Shown in pieces: positions 18,134 through 25,459 of a stretch of DNA of 40,338 nucleotides. The notes under the pieces are model-generated. The model was given only the letters and a program-made list of their open reading frames with translations. It was not told the origin of the DNA and searched no databases. Position 1 is the stretch's first letter, and every line of letters begins with the position of its first letter. The stretch is from an uncultured Bacilli bacterium (GTDB taxonomy: Bacteria > Bacillota_I > Bacilli_A > RF39 > UBA660), in the NCBI GenBank assembly GCA_947625635.1, contig CANQPA010000008.1, forward strand, positions 1 to 40,338, in the 5' to 3' direction. The position numbers were made by a program, and so were the translations under genes.

Positions 18134-19012
18134 TTACCAATAATCTTCTTCAAGACCTTCTAAGAATGGATCAGTTTTGTGGTTATCTTCTTTTGTTCCA
18201 TAACCTGTTGTCGAACCTACAGAACTTTCTTTATTCTTAGAGTTCGTCTTGTTGATTTCGATTTGTTTTTTTAATTCGGCATTTTGCCATTTTAAATAAG
18301 CCTCTTTCAAACTAGAATTTTGTGCATTTAAAAAGACATCCTTAGGAATGTCTTTAGGTTCTACATCTGGGAACTCTTTTATGAACTCAGCATACTCTTT
18401 ATCTTTTGCTTGTTCTTTTTCCCTATCAATTTTTTCTTGCTCTAGTCTGTTTTTCTCTTCTTGCACTTCTTTTCGTAACTCTCTTGTTGCAATTACTTCT
18501 CTTGCAATAGCCTCTGGTACTCCATTTTCGACCATTTCATCAAGTTCAGATTGTCTTTTTGCTTGTTCTTGTTGTTTCTCATAACTTTCTACTTGATCCA
18601 TGTATTCGTCTGCTGTCATACCCATTTCTTTGGCTTTACGAGATACATACTGATTAATCCTACTGTTTTCTAAATCAGTTACTTTTTGATTTACTTTGTC
18701 GTAGTTTAATCCTTTTTGATATGTTTTTATAACGTCATCTATATTGTCGACTTTTACAGATTCTCCGTTATATTTTGCTTTCTTAGAAATTGCATCTAAA
18801 AAAGGTTGATAGTCTATGCTATCTTCTTCCTCTGATTCAGTGTCTGTTGGTGTACTTTCACTTTCCTCTTTGGTTTCGACCTCTTTACTTTCATCATCAG
18901 TATTTTGGTCGTCTTCTTGAGATACTTCATTGATTACTTCATTGTCAATATCTCCAAAAAAATCATCATCTGTCATATCAGACTGTGGTTGGTCTAATAC
19001 TTCATCTTCCAT
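18134..19012 (-). CDS. Capsid scaffolding protein
   Basis: A 292-residue protein with a strongly acidic, low-complexity N-terminal 70 residues (SDMTDDDFFGDIDNE, EVETKEESESTPTDTES), a central coiled coil (LRKEVQEEKNRLEQEKIDRE), and a basic/amphipathic C-terminus. Composition and position directly upstream of the coat gene define a scaffold that directs capsid assembly. Ribosome site GAGGAGG. Its 5' leader is the folded RNA candidate at 19023-19222. Confidence 0.85.
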   Translation of the reverse strand: MEDEVLDQPQSDMTDDDFFGDIDNEVINEVSQEDDQNTDDESKEVETKEESESTPTDTESEEEDSIDYQPFLDAISKKAKYNGESVKVDNIDDVIKTYQKGLNYDKVNQKVTDLENSRINQYVSRKAKEMGMTADEYMDQVESYEKQQEQAKRQSELDEMVENGVPEAIAREVIATRELRKEVQEEKNRLEQEKIDREKEQAKDKEYAEFIKEFPDVEPKDIPKDVFLNAQNSSLKEAYLKWQNAELKKQIEINKTNSKNKESSVGSTTGYGTKEDNHKTDPFLEGLEEDYW

Positions 19013-19022
19013 TTGTTTACCT

Positions 19023-19222
19023 CCTCCGACTATGGTTGGTCGTATGTACTCTTATAAGTACTGTACTAGCCATATATAAAGACATCTTTACTCGTTGCCT
19101 CTTTATAGCTCTTAAACACCACTGGACAACAATACGGTAAAACGGTGGCTTTCGTTCCTGATGCTCTTACCATTGTCAATATACGATTAGTACACTACTT
19201 ATAAAAAGTAGTGCGAGATAAA
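19023..19222 (-). ncRNA. Structured leader RNA candidate upstream of scaffold and capsid
   Basis: There is no ORF for about 320 bases here. Read on the minus strand it contains, in order: hairpin CACTACTT/AAGTAGTG (19193-19213); a long helix of GACAATGGTAA (19167-19177) with TTACCGTATTGTTGTC (19125-19140); a possible pseudoknot where GCCAC inside that helix can pair with GTGGT just after it; helix TATAAAGA/TCTTTATA (19100-19107 with 19075-19082) extended by AGC/GCT; hairpin GTACT/AGTAC; and CGAC/GTCG just before the scaffold ribosome site. It is preceded by a terminator. I do not recognise a known RNA family; a cis-regulatory leader or processed ncRNA both fit. Confidence 0.5.
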
Positions 19223-19309
19223 GAAAAATGAACATTATCCTAGCACCTAATGAAGTAAAGATTGGTGAGGTTTCTACCTCCTTCCTTGATTAAGTACTAG
19301 GAGAATGTC

Positions 19310-19330
19310 AAAAGACACTTATGTGCCTTT
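19310..19330 (-). terminator. Terminator between portal operon and capsid operon
   Basis: On the minus strand AAAGGCAC ATAA GTGTCTTT forms an 8-bp stem (one G:U) ending in TTTT. It lies a few bases after the 85-residue ORF and separates the terminase/portal genes from the scaffold-capsid unit. Confidence 0.65.
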
Positions 19331-19332
19331 AT

Positions 19333-19590
19333 CTATTTTTTCTTCGTTTGATAATTTAAATTACCCATACTATAAACTGGATCATTATAGTTTAATTTGA
19401 TTCCTTTTTTCTTAAGGTCTTTTGAATATTTAACTTGTCTTTCCACTTCTTTTTTTGAAAATTTTTGTTCTGGTTGATGAGACTCTATAATATCAAGTTC
19501 TGTTTTAGGTATGTATTTTACTGCTTTTTGTTCTGCATCCTTTAACTCTTGTATTTTTTTCTTGTTTTTTAATTCTTTTTTACTTGCCAT
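19333..19590 (-). CDS. Small basic protein, portal operon
   Basis: An 85-residue Lys-rich protein (ASKKELKNKKKIQELKD, KKEVERQVKYSKDLKKKG) with no family I can name. It begins behind ATAGGAGGG ten bases after the portal stop and ends at the terminator, so it is a genuine member of the head operon. A minor head or DNA-associated protein is possible, but nothing in the sequence proves it. Confidence 0.6.
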   Translation of the reverse strand: MASKKELKNKKKIQELKDAEQKAVKYIPKTELDIIESHQPEQKFSKKEVERQVKYSKDLKKKGIKLNYNDPVYSMGNLNYQTKKK

Positions 19591-19599
19591 TATTCCCTC

Positions 19600-21429
19600 C
19601 TATAAATCCATAGTTTGTGCTACTTGTGGTTGAGGCTCTTCTATGATATTACCTTGTTCCGGTTGAACATTAGGCATTGATTGTGGTATCTGTTTTTGTT
19701 GCTCTGTACCTTCATCAAGTGCACCCATCATTCTTAATATTTCCATTTCCATATCTTCTGGTTTCATAGACTCTAATTGTTGTTGTATCTCTGGTGGTAA
19801 ACCTTCTTTAAATTTAGCCATTAGATTCCATAATGCTTGATGGTACATATCTTGACCTTCTAATTCTTTTATAAGTTCTTTCTTTTGTGGTATTACCTCA
19901 TCTGGTATACGTTTCAAGTAATCAATAAACTCTATTCTTCCTGCTGCTAGTAAGTTATCTAGTGTTTGTAGACTTGCTATTTCACTAAAGTATGATGCAT
20001 TTCCTACATCTGCTTTAATATGTAACCACATACCTTTTAACTCACTAAAATCAAAAGTTTCTACTGTCCTATTCTCATTTTCCTCTAAGACAACTGGTCT
20101 TACTCCATAATTAGTTGCTATCATATCTAGAATAATTCGTCCACAGTCCTCTACAAACTCGTAAAAGTTTGCTCTTATATTTTCTAGTGGTACTGCGTTA
20201 GACTTTTGCACTGCTATTATTGCTGAGGCATTCTCCATTGTAATATTTCCTAATGAGGCATCTCCTACACCTAGAGTCTCTTTGGTATATTGCATTGCTA
20301 ACTCTATAGCATTCATTATCTGTGCACTCATTGTTGATGGTTCTAAGTATCCTGCTACGTTTTTAATGCTTTCTCCTGGTTGTAAGGCTGTAATTGGTAT
20401 TGCTGCTCCTATCTCATTAGTCCATCCAGCAACCTTGTCTGCGTTATATACTGCTGTAGGAAAAGCTGTTAACATTAAATGATATATTACCATTGCAAAC
20501 ATCTTATTTATTGCTATTTGGTTAGGTATAATGCCTGTAGTCTCTGCTCTACCATGATAACTTCCTTTAATTGTTTCCCAGTTATTAAATGCTACCGGAT
20601 AATAATCATATCCTGTTGCTTTGTGCTTATATATAAAAACATTCCTTACTGATTTATTAGCATATACTTTTCCATTTTCTTTGTAATATTTAATTATGTA
20701 TAATGCTTTACCATATTCATCCGCTTCTATTTCTACTTTTCCACTATCTCCTGCTTGATAATTAGTATCACTATCTTCTTGAATCTCATCTGTTTTCTTT
20801 TTGTTATTCCTTTTGTATTCTTCTTGTAAGTTTTTTACTAAATCACGACCGACTATTATTATGTAAGGTTGTTTTTCTACTATTCTTACATTTGGATTAC
20901 CAAACATGACATTTGTTGAATCTATTATTTCAGCATTTATTGTACCTTCTACGTTTTCAAAACCTTTGTAAGTTTTAAACGGTTTCTTGTCTCCATCAAA
21001 ATACCAGTGTAAACAATAATCTCCAGTATCAAAGCCATCTCCTAATAATTCTCTAGAACGATTATCAAAGTTGATACTCTCTAATACGTTTTTAATCTCT
21101 GCATTTGCTAAATCTGATTTATGGATAGAGTCTTGCATTTGTTCTGACTCATCATCTGCTCTATATTCCATTGGCTGTACATTAATTGCTATATTACTTG
21201 ATTTTAAAGATGCTATCTTAAATTGTTTTACTCTTTTGATAATATTGAATACCGGTTTTGGTAATCCTTCTCCACCTACGTTTCTCCATTGGTCTCCACT
21301 AGAAAATGCTATGTTAGTATCTATTACGTCATAATAGTTCTTACCAGTGCCGTCTTTATCATATAACTTCTCATTGTATGTTTTACCTGCTTCATATAGT
21401 TGCCAGTCTTTTGTGATTTCACTATTCAT
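19600..21429 (-). CDS. Portal protein (P22-like)
   Basis: A 609-residue protein starting with an acidic helix, then DTNIAFSSGDQWRNVGGEGLPKPVFNIIKRVKQF, the opening of P22-type portals (QW at the first beta strand, then a long helix). Other landmarks are FDTGDYCLHWYFDG, GRDLVKNLQEEYKR, VAFNNWETIKGSYHGRAETTGIIPNQIAINKMF and the stem/crown helices with a Gln/Pro-rich C-terminal tail. Length fits the 550-725 range. The portal forms the dodecameric ring at one capsid vertex through which terminase pumps DNA. Confidence 0.9.
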   Translation of the reverse strand: MNSEITKDWQLYEAGKTYNEKLYDKDGTGKNYYDVIDTNIAFSSGDQWRNVGGEGLPKPVFNIIKRVKQFKIASLKSSNIAINVQPMEYRADDESEQMQDSIHKSDLANAEIKNVLESINFDNRSRELLGDGFDTGDYCLHWYFDGDKKPFKTYKGFENVEGTINAEIIDSTNVMFGNPNVRIVEKQPYIIIVGRDLVKNLQEEYKRNNKKKTDEIQEDSDTNYQAGDSGKVEIEADEYGKALYIIKYYKENGKVYANKSVRNVFIYKHKATGYDYYPVAFNNWETIKGSYHGRAETTGIIPNQIAINKMFAMVIYHLMLTAFPTAVYNADKVAGWTNEIGAAIPITALQPGESIKNVAGYLEPSTMSAQIMNAIELAMQYTKETLGVGDASLGNITMENASAIIAVQKSNAVPLENIRANFYEFVEDCGRIILDMIATNYGVRPVVLEENENRTVETFDFSELKGMWLHIKADVGNASYFSEIASLQTLDNLLAAGRIEFIDYLKRIPDEVIPQKKELIKELEGQDMYHQALWNLMAKFKEGLPPEIQQQLESMKPEDMEMEILRMMGALDEGTEQQKQIPQSMPNVQPEQGNIIEEPQPQVAQTMDL

Positions 21430-21631
21430 TTATATCACTTCCTTTGACTGCGACGTCATAGTCATATTCCATTAATTCATTGAATTGTTTTTGTATCTTT
21501 TTTGCTTTCTTTTTTTGTTTTTCTTTCTCTTCTATTTCTTCTTCTGTTGGTCTATCTTTAAATTCAATAACGTATTTTCTTGAAAAATAACCACTAAAAA
21601 AAGCAATTGCTATTACTAATACTATTATCAT
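21422..21631 (-). CDS. Small single-pass membrane protein between terminase and portal
   Basis: The track start (21667) lies inside the terminase gene; the ATG at 21631 follows GGAGG and comes right after the terminase stop. The 69-residue product begins with a membrane segment (IIVLVIAIAFFSGYF) and has a charged coiled-coil tail (EEEIEEKEKQKKKAKKIQK). It overlaps the portal start by 8 bases. Its role is unknown; small membrane proteins at this site occur in other short-tailed phages of Gram-positives. Confidence 0.65.
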   Translation of the reverse strand: MIIVLVIAIAFFSGYFSRKYVIEFKDRPTEEEIEEKEKQKKKAKKIQKQFNELMEYDYDVAVKGSDINE

Positions 21632-21632
21632 G

Positions 21633-23105
21633 CTAACCTCCGTACAAAATAAAAGAACGTGTTGCACTTTTACCCGCTATGGTTTCCACGTTCTCTCTAT
21701 ATTTCTTTTTATTAAATTCTTCTAATTCTTTTTGTTCTTCTGTCATTTCAATTGCTGTTATACTTCTTAATCTATTTAAGGCTTGTGTAGTACTGTCTAC
21801 TTCATCATCATGTTCTGCGTTTGGAAATGATATTAATTCTATAATATAATCATTTACCCATGGTGCATTTTCTGGTAAGTATACGTTTCCACTTTCTACA
21901 GATGGTGCTACTGCATTTGCTCTTGATACTTTACCACCCTCAGGCTTTACTGGTATTACACCTGGAAACTCTTTATAAAGTACTTGTATTATTGCACTAC
22001 CATTTGCTTTATCTTCTACTAATATTGCACTTGCATTAATATATTTATTTTTTAATTGTCTGATGACTTGTAGTGTCGTTGGAAAGTCTAAATGTTCTTT
22101 AATTCTGTCTATTAGATAAAAATCTGCATTTCTTTTTCCCCAGACTTGTATTGCTACAAAATCACTATCTTCTTCATCTTTAAATGTTGCATCAACACTT
22201 ATTAACATGTAAGGCATATTAGGTAACTCTTTATAGAACTTAAACCATTTACGTTTAAATATATTACCTTCGTCTGGAGTAGGTTCTCCTTGAAATAATG
22301 CATACCATGTTCTTTTACCTTCTTTTGTGGTATAACTTTCTTTAAAGTCTTTTAACCAGTTGTTATCTTTTCCTATTTCCGGACATAACGCATCTCCTGG
22401 CTTTCTTCCAAGTATGTCATTTTCTCCTGCTTCACATTTTAAATTAATTACTTTTACATGTTTTTCATTTTGTATTATTCTTCCTGCAAAGTCGTCTTCA
22501 TGCCATCTTGTTTGTATTATTATTACTTTAGATCCAAAGGCAAGTCTTGTTTTAAAACTATCATTCCACTCAGCCCATGTTCTATCTCTATATACTTTAC
22601 TATCGGCTTCTTGTCTGTTCTTTACTGGGTCATCTATTATCATTAAATTGGCTGGTCTTCCTGTTACACCCGATAAAATACCACGTGATATCATTCCGCC
22701 TACACCGTTATTCAACTCAAATTCTGTATTGTTTGCTGTATTTCCTAATTCTATCCCAAATAGACTTTTCCCGAATTGTTGTATCTTTCTTAAGTTACGT
22801 CTACCAAATAATTGTGCAAAATCTTCACTATATGATGCTTCTATTACTCTGTTATATGGATATTTACCTAAATACCAACTCGGTAATGTTTCTGTTATAG
22901 TCATTGATTTACCATGTTGTGGTGGCATTGATATTACAAGTATGTCAAAAGCATGTCCTGTATCAGATTCTATAAAATTTTGTACTTCTTTACATATAAA
23001 ACTTACTGTCTTACCTTTTAGCCATCTACCTTCATGTACATACTCTACATAATCAGCAAAATCTCGCCTTGCTAATTCTTTATGTAATTCATTCCTTATT
23101 TTCAT
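21633..23105 (-). CDS. terL: Terminase large subunit
   Basis: This is the packaging motor ATPase and headful/end-generating nuclease, 490 residues. The ATPase domain shows Walker A SMPPQHGKS (residues 59-67), Walker B LMIIDDP, and RWHEDDFAGRI as coupling motif. The C-terminal RNase H-like nuclease shows VDATFKD (first Asp), LVEDKANG and AEHDDEVDSTTQAL (metal-binding acids). All catalytic landmarks are present. It overlaps the small subunit by 17 bases, the usual arrangement. Confidence 0.95.
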   Translation of the reverse strand: MKIRNELHKELARRDFADYVEYVHEGRWLKGKTVSFICKEVQNFIESDTGHAFDILVISMPPQHGKSMTITETLPSWYLGKYPYNRVIEASYSEDFAQLFGRRNLRKIQQFGKSLFGIELGNTANNTEFELNNGVGGMISRGILSGVTGRPANLMIIDDPVKNRQEADSKVYRDRTWAEWNDSFKTRLAFGSKVIIIQTRWHEDDFAGRIIQNEKHVKVINLKCEAGENDILGRKPGDALCPEIGKDNNWLKDFKESYTTKEGKRTWYALFQGEPTPDEGNIFKRKWFKFYKELPNMPYMLISVDATFKDEEDSDFVAIQVWGKRNADFYLIDRIKEHLDFPTTLQVIRQLKNKYINASAILVEDKANGSAIIQVLYKEFPGVIPVKPEGGKVSRANAVAPSVESGNVYLPENAPWVNDYIIELISFPNAEHDDEVDSTTQALNRLRSITAIEMTEEQKELEEFNKKKYRENVETIAGKSATRSFILYGG

Positions 23106-23547
23106 CTTCTAACAACTTCCTTATCTCTTCTGTTGTTAAGTGACTTAAATCTATCTTTAATGGATTATTTTCATCTCCACTTACTTTGTGGTTGTTAATA
23201 TATATTCCATCCATCTTATTAAGTAAATCTACTGCTTTCATTTTGTCTGCAACATATGGTTCATATTCAGAATCACCAATATTGTTTGTTATTTCTCCAT
23301 TGATAACCTTTGTTAGCCATTTCATTCTTTCTTTAATATCCATTATTGCTTTATCTTCTGTTTTTTGTTGTAATTTTTCAATATATGTCTTAACCTTAGC
23401 GTTTCTTAGTAATTTACTAGCATTAACCATAGCTGTTTCTTCTTTTTTACATGTCTTATATGCTTTCATATATGCACGTGTACCATTCATACCGAGTTTT
23501 ACATATTCTTGGCAAAATCTCTTTTGATTATTTGTTAATCCCTTCAT
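23089..23547 (-). CDS. terS: Terminase small subunit
   Basis: A 152-residue protein beginning MKGLTNNQKRFCQEYVKLGMNGTRAYMKAY, the helix-turn-helix entry of the Terminase_2 family, followed by ASKLLRNAKVKTYIEKLQQ and a C-terminal LTTEEIRKLLEDE that contacts the large subunit. It binds packaging-site DNA and loads TerL. The tracked start uses an upstream GTG-type codon; the ATG at 23547 behind GAGGTG matches the family start. Confidence 0.9.
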   Translation of the reverse strand: MKGLTNNQKRFCQEYVKLGMNGTRAYMKAYKTCKKEETAMVNASKLLRNAKVKTYIEKLQQKTEDKAIMDIKERMKWLTKVINGEITNNIGDSEYEPYVADKMKAVDLLNKMDGIYINNHKVSGDENNPLKIDLSHLTTEEIRKLLEDENKE

Positions 23548-23565
23548 GATACACCTCACTTTTTT

Positions 23566-23620
23566 TGCACTTTTATTGACATTTTGGTATCTTTACAAAT
23601 TAAAAATGCACTGTTTTTTT
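23566..23620. other. Long imperfect hairpin upstream of terminase
   Basis: TGCACTTTTA (23566-23575) can pair with TAAAAATGCA (23601-23610) over 10 bp with one wobble, around a 25-base loop, with T-runs on the outer edges. On the plus strand it resembles a terminator; on the minus strand it is a structure in the leader of the terminase mRNA. A packaging-site role is possible but unproved. Confidence 0.4.
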
Positions 23621-23900
23621 ATTTTTTAGTGCATTTCCATTCTATATATCTGTTCCAACATTTTTTAAATGCTTCTTTATCATTACTACACCACTCTATA
23701 TCTGTTGTATTAAAATTATCTTTTTCACATGGCATATCTATTTCTGTAAGTATATCTAATGCTTTATTCCATTTTTCTCTTAATGCATCTCTTTCATCTA
23801 TTAATTTCATTATTTCATTAAATAATTTTAAAGCATTTTTATCTAATACTTCTGGTCTTACTTTAGTCATAGCATCTAACATTGATTCTTCTTTATTCAT
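23619..23900 (-). CDS. Hypothetical phage protein
   Basis: A 93-residue acidic, helical protein (KLFNEIMKLIDERDALREKWNKA) ending in a Cys/Trp-rich stretch (EWCSNDKEAFKKCWNRYIEWKC). Start overlaps the end of the preceding gene by 8 bases. Family unknown. The CxxxxxxFKKCW pattern recurs loosely in the unrelated small ORF at 28856-29257 (KKCWLKYFE). Confidence 0.6.
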   Translation of the reverse strand: MNKEESMLDAMTKVRPEVLDKNALKLFNEIMKLIDERDALREKWNKALDILTEIDMPCEKDNFNTTDIEWCSNDKEAFKKCWNRYIEWKCTKK

Positions 23901-24120
23901 ACTCTACCTCTCTTGGTGTATAAAGTTTCTTACCATCAAATATAATATATTTACCTATGCTATCTTCTTGTTCTTCTAAATTTTCTGTTTGTTTTAATCC
24001 ATTATATAGTTGTTTAGGTATCATATATACAGGTTCTTCTGGTACAGTCAATTTATTATTAAATGTTTCTAATGCATCTAGTAAATCTTGTGCTGTAATT
24101 TTTGATTCTTTCTTATTCAT
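23893..24120 (-). CDS. Hypothetical phage protein
   Basis: A 75-residue acidic protein (ITAQDLLDALETFNNKLTVPEE, SIGKYIIFDGKKLYTPREVEYE) with no recognised domain. It overlaps the end of the RusA gene by 8 bases, so it belongs to the same transcript and probably depends on translational coupling. Confidence 0.6.
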   Translation of the reverse strand: MNKKESKITAQDLLDALETFNNKLTVPEEPVYMIPKQLYNGLKQTENLEEQEDSIGKYIIFDGKKLYTPREVEYE

Positions 24121-24463
24121 TTTCTATCACTTCTATCTCTAAGTATTCTTCATTGTCCTTTACCGCTTTATGATTTATTTCGTTTATATGATTTATATTA
24201 TCATTTTCTAATATTCCTGATAATTGCATCTGATCTAATACTGATTTTAGGCTTTTATTATCTAAATCACTTCTTGTATTTTTAACGTGCCATGTACAAT
24301 TTAATTTAATTGGATATTTTTTTATCTTAGGTACGTTTAATAAAAAGTATCTTATTATATCCATTTCTTTTCTTTTTCTTTTAGCACCTAAATATTTATT
24401 TGTTCTGTTATGTTTTATTGTATCGTTCCAATTATCTAATTTATAATCTATTTTTATTTTCAT
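24113..24463 (-). CDS. rusA: RusA-type Holliday junction resolvase
   Basis: The 116-residue product has the RusA signature: a first strand MKIKIDYKLDNWN, KIKKYPIKLNCTWHVKN, then TRSDLDNKSLKSVLDQMQLSGIL followed by ENDN, supplying the metal-binding aspartates (D-x-D-N and the D of the helix). It resolves four-way junctions left by replication and recombination before packaging. The tracked ORF runs to 24580, but that extension is the tRNA gene read as protein; the ATG at 24463 has GGAG eight bases upstream. Confidence 0.85.
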   Translation of the reverse strand: MKIKIDYKLDNWNDTIKHNRTNKYLGAKRKRKEMDIIRYFLLNVPKIKKYPIKLNCTWHVKNTRSDLDNKSLKSVLDQMQLSGILENDNINHINEINHKAVKDNEEYLEIEVIENE

Positions 24464-24474
24464 GTTATCTCCAA

Positions 24475-24549
24475 TGGTACAGGATGAAAGAGTCGAACTT
24501 TCACTTGCTCGCGTATCAGACGAGTGTGTTACCATTACACCAATCCTGT
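24475..24549 (-). tRNA. tRNA-Ile (anticodon GAT), CCA encoded
   Basis: A full cloverleaf can be drawn: acceptor ACAGGAT/ATCCTGT (7 bp), D stem GTGT/ACAC with loop AATGGTA, anticodon stem CTCGT/GCGAG (one U:G) with loop CTGATAC (U33, anticodon GAT), variable CAAGT, T stem GAAAG/CTTTC with loop TTCGACT, discriminator A, and encoded CCA at 24475-24477. It is 75 bases with CCA. It lies just downstream of a terminator and its CCA is 11 bases from the RusA start, so it shares the late transcript or has its own promoter in the folded region upstream. Confidence 0.9.
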
Positions 24550-24552
24550 ATG

Positions 24553-24574
24553 AAAAAAGACACATAAAGTGTCT
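24553..24574 (-). terminator. Terminator immediately 5' of the tRNA
   Basis: On the minus strand AGACAC TTTAT GTGTCT is followed by TTTTTTC. It ends four bases before the tRNA 5' end. It would stop transcripts coming from the regulator gene unless overridden, and so is a natural control point for late expression. Confidence 0.8.
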
Positions 24575-24677
24575 AGGCAATTAAAGGGGGTATTCCCTGT
24601 GCGGATAGTTGATGAAAACAACCGAGGCTTCTAGCCTCTTCAAAAATAAACTAATTTTTCTTAATTCACTTTTGAAG
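24575..24677 (-). ncRNA. Folded non-coding RNA candidate between late regulator and tRNA
   Basis: On the minus strand this stretch holds an outer stem CTTCAAAA/TTTTGAAG (24670-24677 with 24638-24645), hairpin GAGGCT AGA AGCCTC (24624-24638), a GTTG/CAAC hairpin (24608-24622) and GGG AATA CCC (24588-24597), and leads into the 24553-24574 terminator. It has no ORF. I do not know the family; a terminator-ended small RNA or a leader controlling entry into the late operon are both possible. Confidence 0.45.
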
Positions 24678-24726
24678 AAGCAAGAAAATGCTTATTCAAT
24701 AACCAAAACCAAAAATAATCAAAATC

Positions 24727-24746
24727 TGTGATAACTCTATATCACA
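24727..24746. promoter_or_regulatory. 7-bp inverted repeat after the late-regulator gene
   Basis: TGTGATA ACTCTA TATCACA is a perfect 7-bp palindrome 30 bases past the stop of the regulator. On the minus strand the following sequence is T-rich (GATTTTGATTATTTTT), so it may be a weak terminator; it could also be a protein-binding site for late-promoter control. Confidence 0.4.
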
Positions 24747-24775
24747 ATATCATAGTAACATATAAAATGAGACTT

Positions 24776-25213
24776 TTAAGTGACATCTTTTCTACTACGT
24801 CTTTTTGTAGTTCGTTGATAATATTTATCATATATTCTTTGACATTGTCTTTTACAATAACCAACTATTATTGCTATTTCATCCCACTTCATGTGTTTTT
24901 CATTTCTAAGTAGAATTATCTTACGCTCTAATGGTTCGTACTCTCCTATGATTCTTAATTCTCTATCTATATACTCCATTAAGTTTTTACGCCTTTTAAA
25001 GATATAATCTAAAGTTGCGTTTATTTGCTTTATATCCTCTGTCTCTACGTATTTTAGCATTCTATCTACTCTTCTACCACCTTCTACTTTTTCTTTTGTT
25101 GTATCAACTGCTTGGGGTATTACAAGTGATTCTAGAAGTTCTTTTTCGTTTAACCAATAAGTATATTCATTATCTAATTGTTTTAATTCTTTGTTTGCTT
25201 CTTTTAGTGTCAT
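24776..25213 (-). CDS. ArpU/RinA-type late-gene transcription regulator
   Basis: A 145-residue protein: N-terminal coiled coil (MTLKEANKELKQLDNEYTYW), then EGGRRVDRMLKYVETED, and a C-terminal sigma-70 region-4-like helix-turn-helix (ERKIILLRNEKHMKWDEIAI, YCKRQCQRIYDKYY). Proteins of this build at the border of early and late genes activate phage late transcription. Here it is the last gene before the folded RNA, tRNA and packaging genes, exactly where such a switch is expected. Confidence 0.75.
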   Translation of the reverse strand: MTLKEANKELKQLDNEYTYWLNEKELLESLVIPQAVDTTKEKVEGGRRVDRMLKYVETEDIKQINATLDYIFKRRKNLMEYIDRELRIIGEYEPLERKIILLRNEKHMKWDEIAIIVGYCKRQCQRIYDKYYQRTTKRRSRKDVT

Positions 25214-25215
25214 AA

Positions 25216-25383
25216 CTACACCTCACTTATAACTTTCTTTAGTCTATCTCTTACTTTTAATAATTTGATGTACTTAATGTATTTTTCAAATGGTTCTAAA
25301 TCAGATTCTTCTAAATTTTTTATATTTTTGTTTATATTATCTATCTTATGTTTTAATTCTGCTAGTTTTGTTTCTTTATTCAT
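25216..25383 (-). CDS. Small coiled-coil protein
   Basis: The tracked start (25446) runs back through the 25416-25436 hairpin; the ATG at 25383, twelve bases after GGAG, is preferred and gives 55 residues (MNKETKLAELKHKIDNINKN...YIKLLKVRDRLKKVISEV). It is entirely helical and charged. Function unknown; it ends two bases before the late regulator start and is probably coupled to it. Confidence 0.55.
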   Translation of the reverse strand: MNKETKLAELKHKIDNINKNIKNLEESDLEPFEKYIKYIKLLKVRDRLKKVISEV

Positions 25384-25415
25384 ATTAATATAATCTCCAA
25401 TTTTAGTTAGTTTCC

Positions 25416-25436
25416 CCTCAGACATTAAGCCTGAGG
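25416..25436. other. 8-bp GC-rich hairpin downstream of the variable-type gene
   Basis: CCTCAGGC TTAAT GTCTGAGG (minus strand) makes an 8-bp stem with one G:U in RNA (seven Watson-Crick pairs as DNA), with a 5-base loop and no U-tract, 24 bases after the stop of the 281-residue gene. Hairpins or cruciforms just past the variable repeat are required for retrohoming in the Bordetella phage diversity-generating system; that link is inference here. Confidence 0.5.
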
Positions 25437-25459
25437 TGAGAAGCATTACACTCTTTTAC

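Noticed and set aside
19141-19180. Hammerhead-ribozyme-like CTGATG on the plus strand
   Set aside because: The sequence reads CTGATGC, lacking the required final A of the core, and no matching GAAA helix arrangement is present.
22360-23052. 230-residue plus-strand ORF opposite terminase
   Set aside because: It is a shadow of the well-supported terminase frame, with no ribosome site; the same holds for the other plus-strand ORFs between about 6200 and 35500.
24464-24580. N-terminal extension of the RusA ORF
   Set aside because: The extension translates the tRNA and its flanks; a proper start with ribosome site is at 24463.
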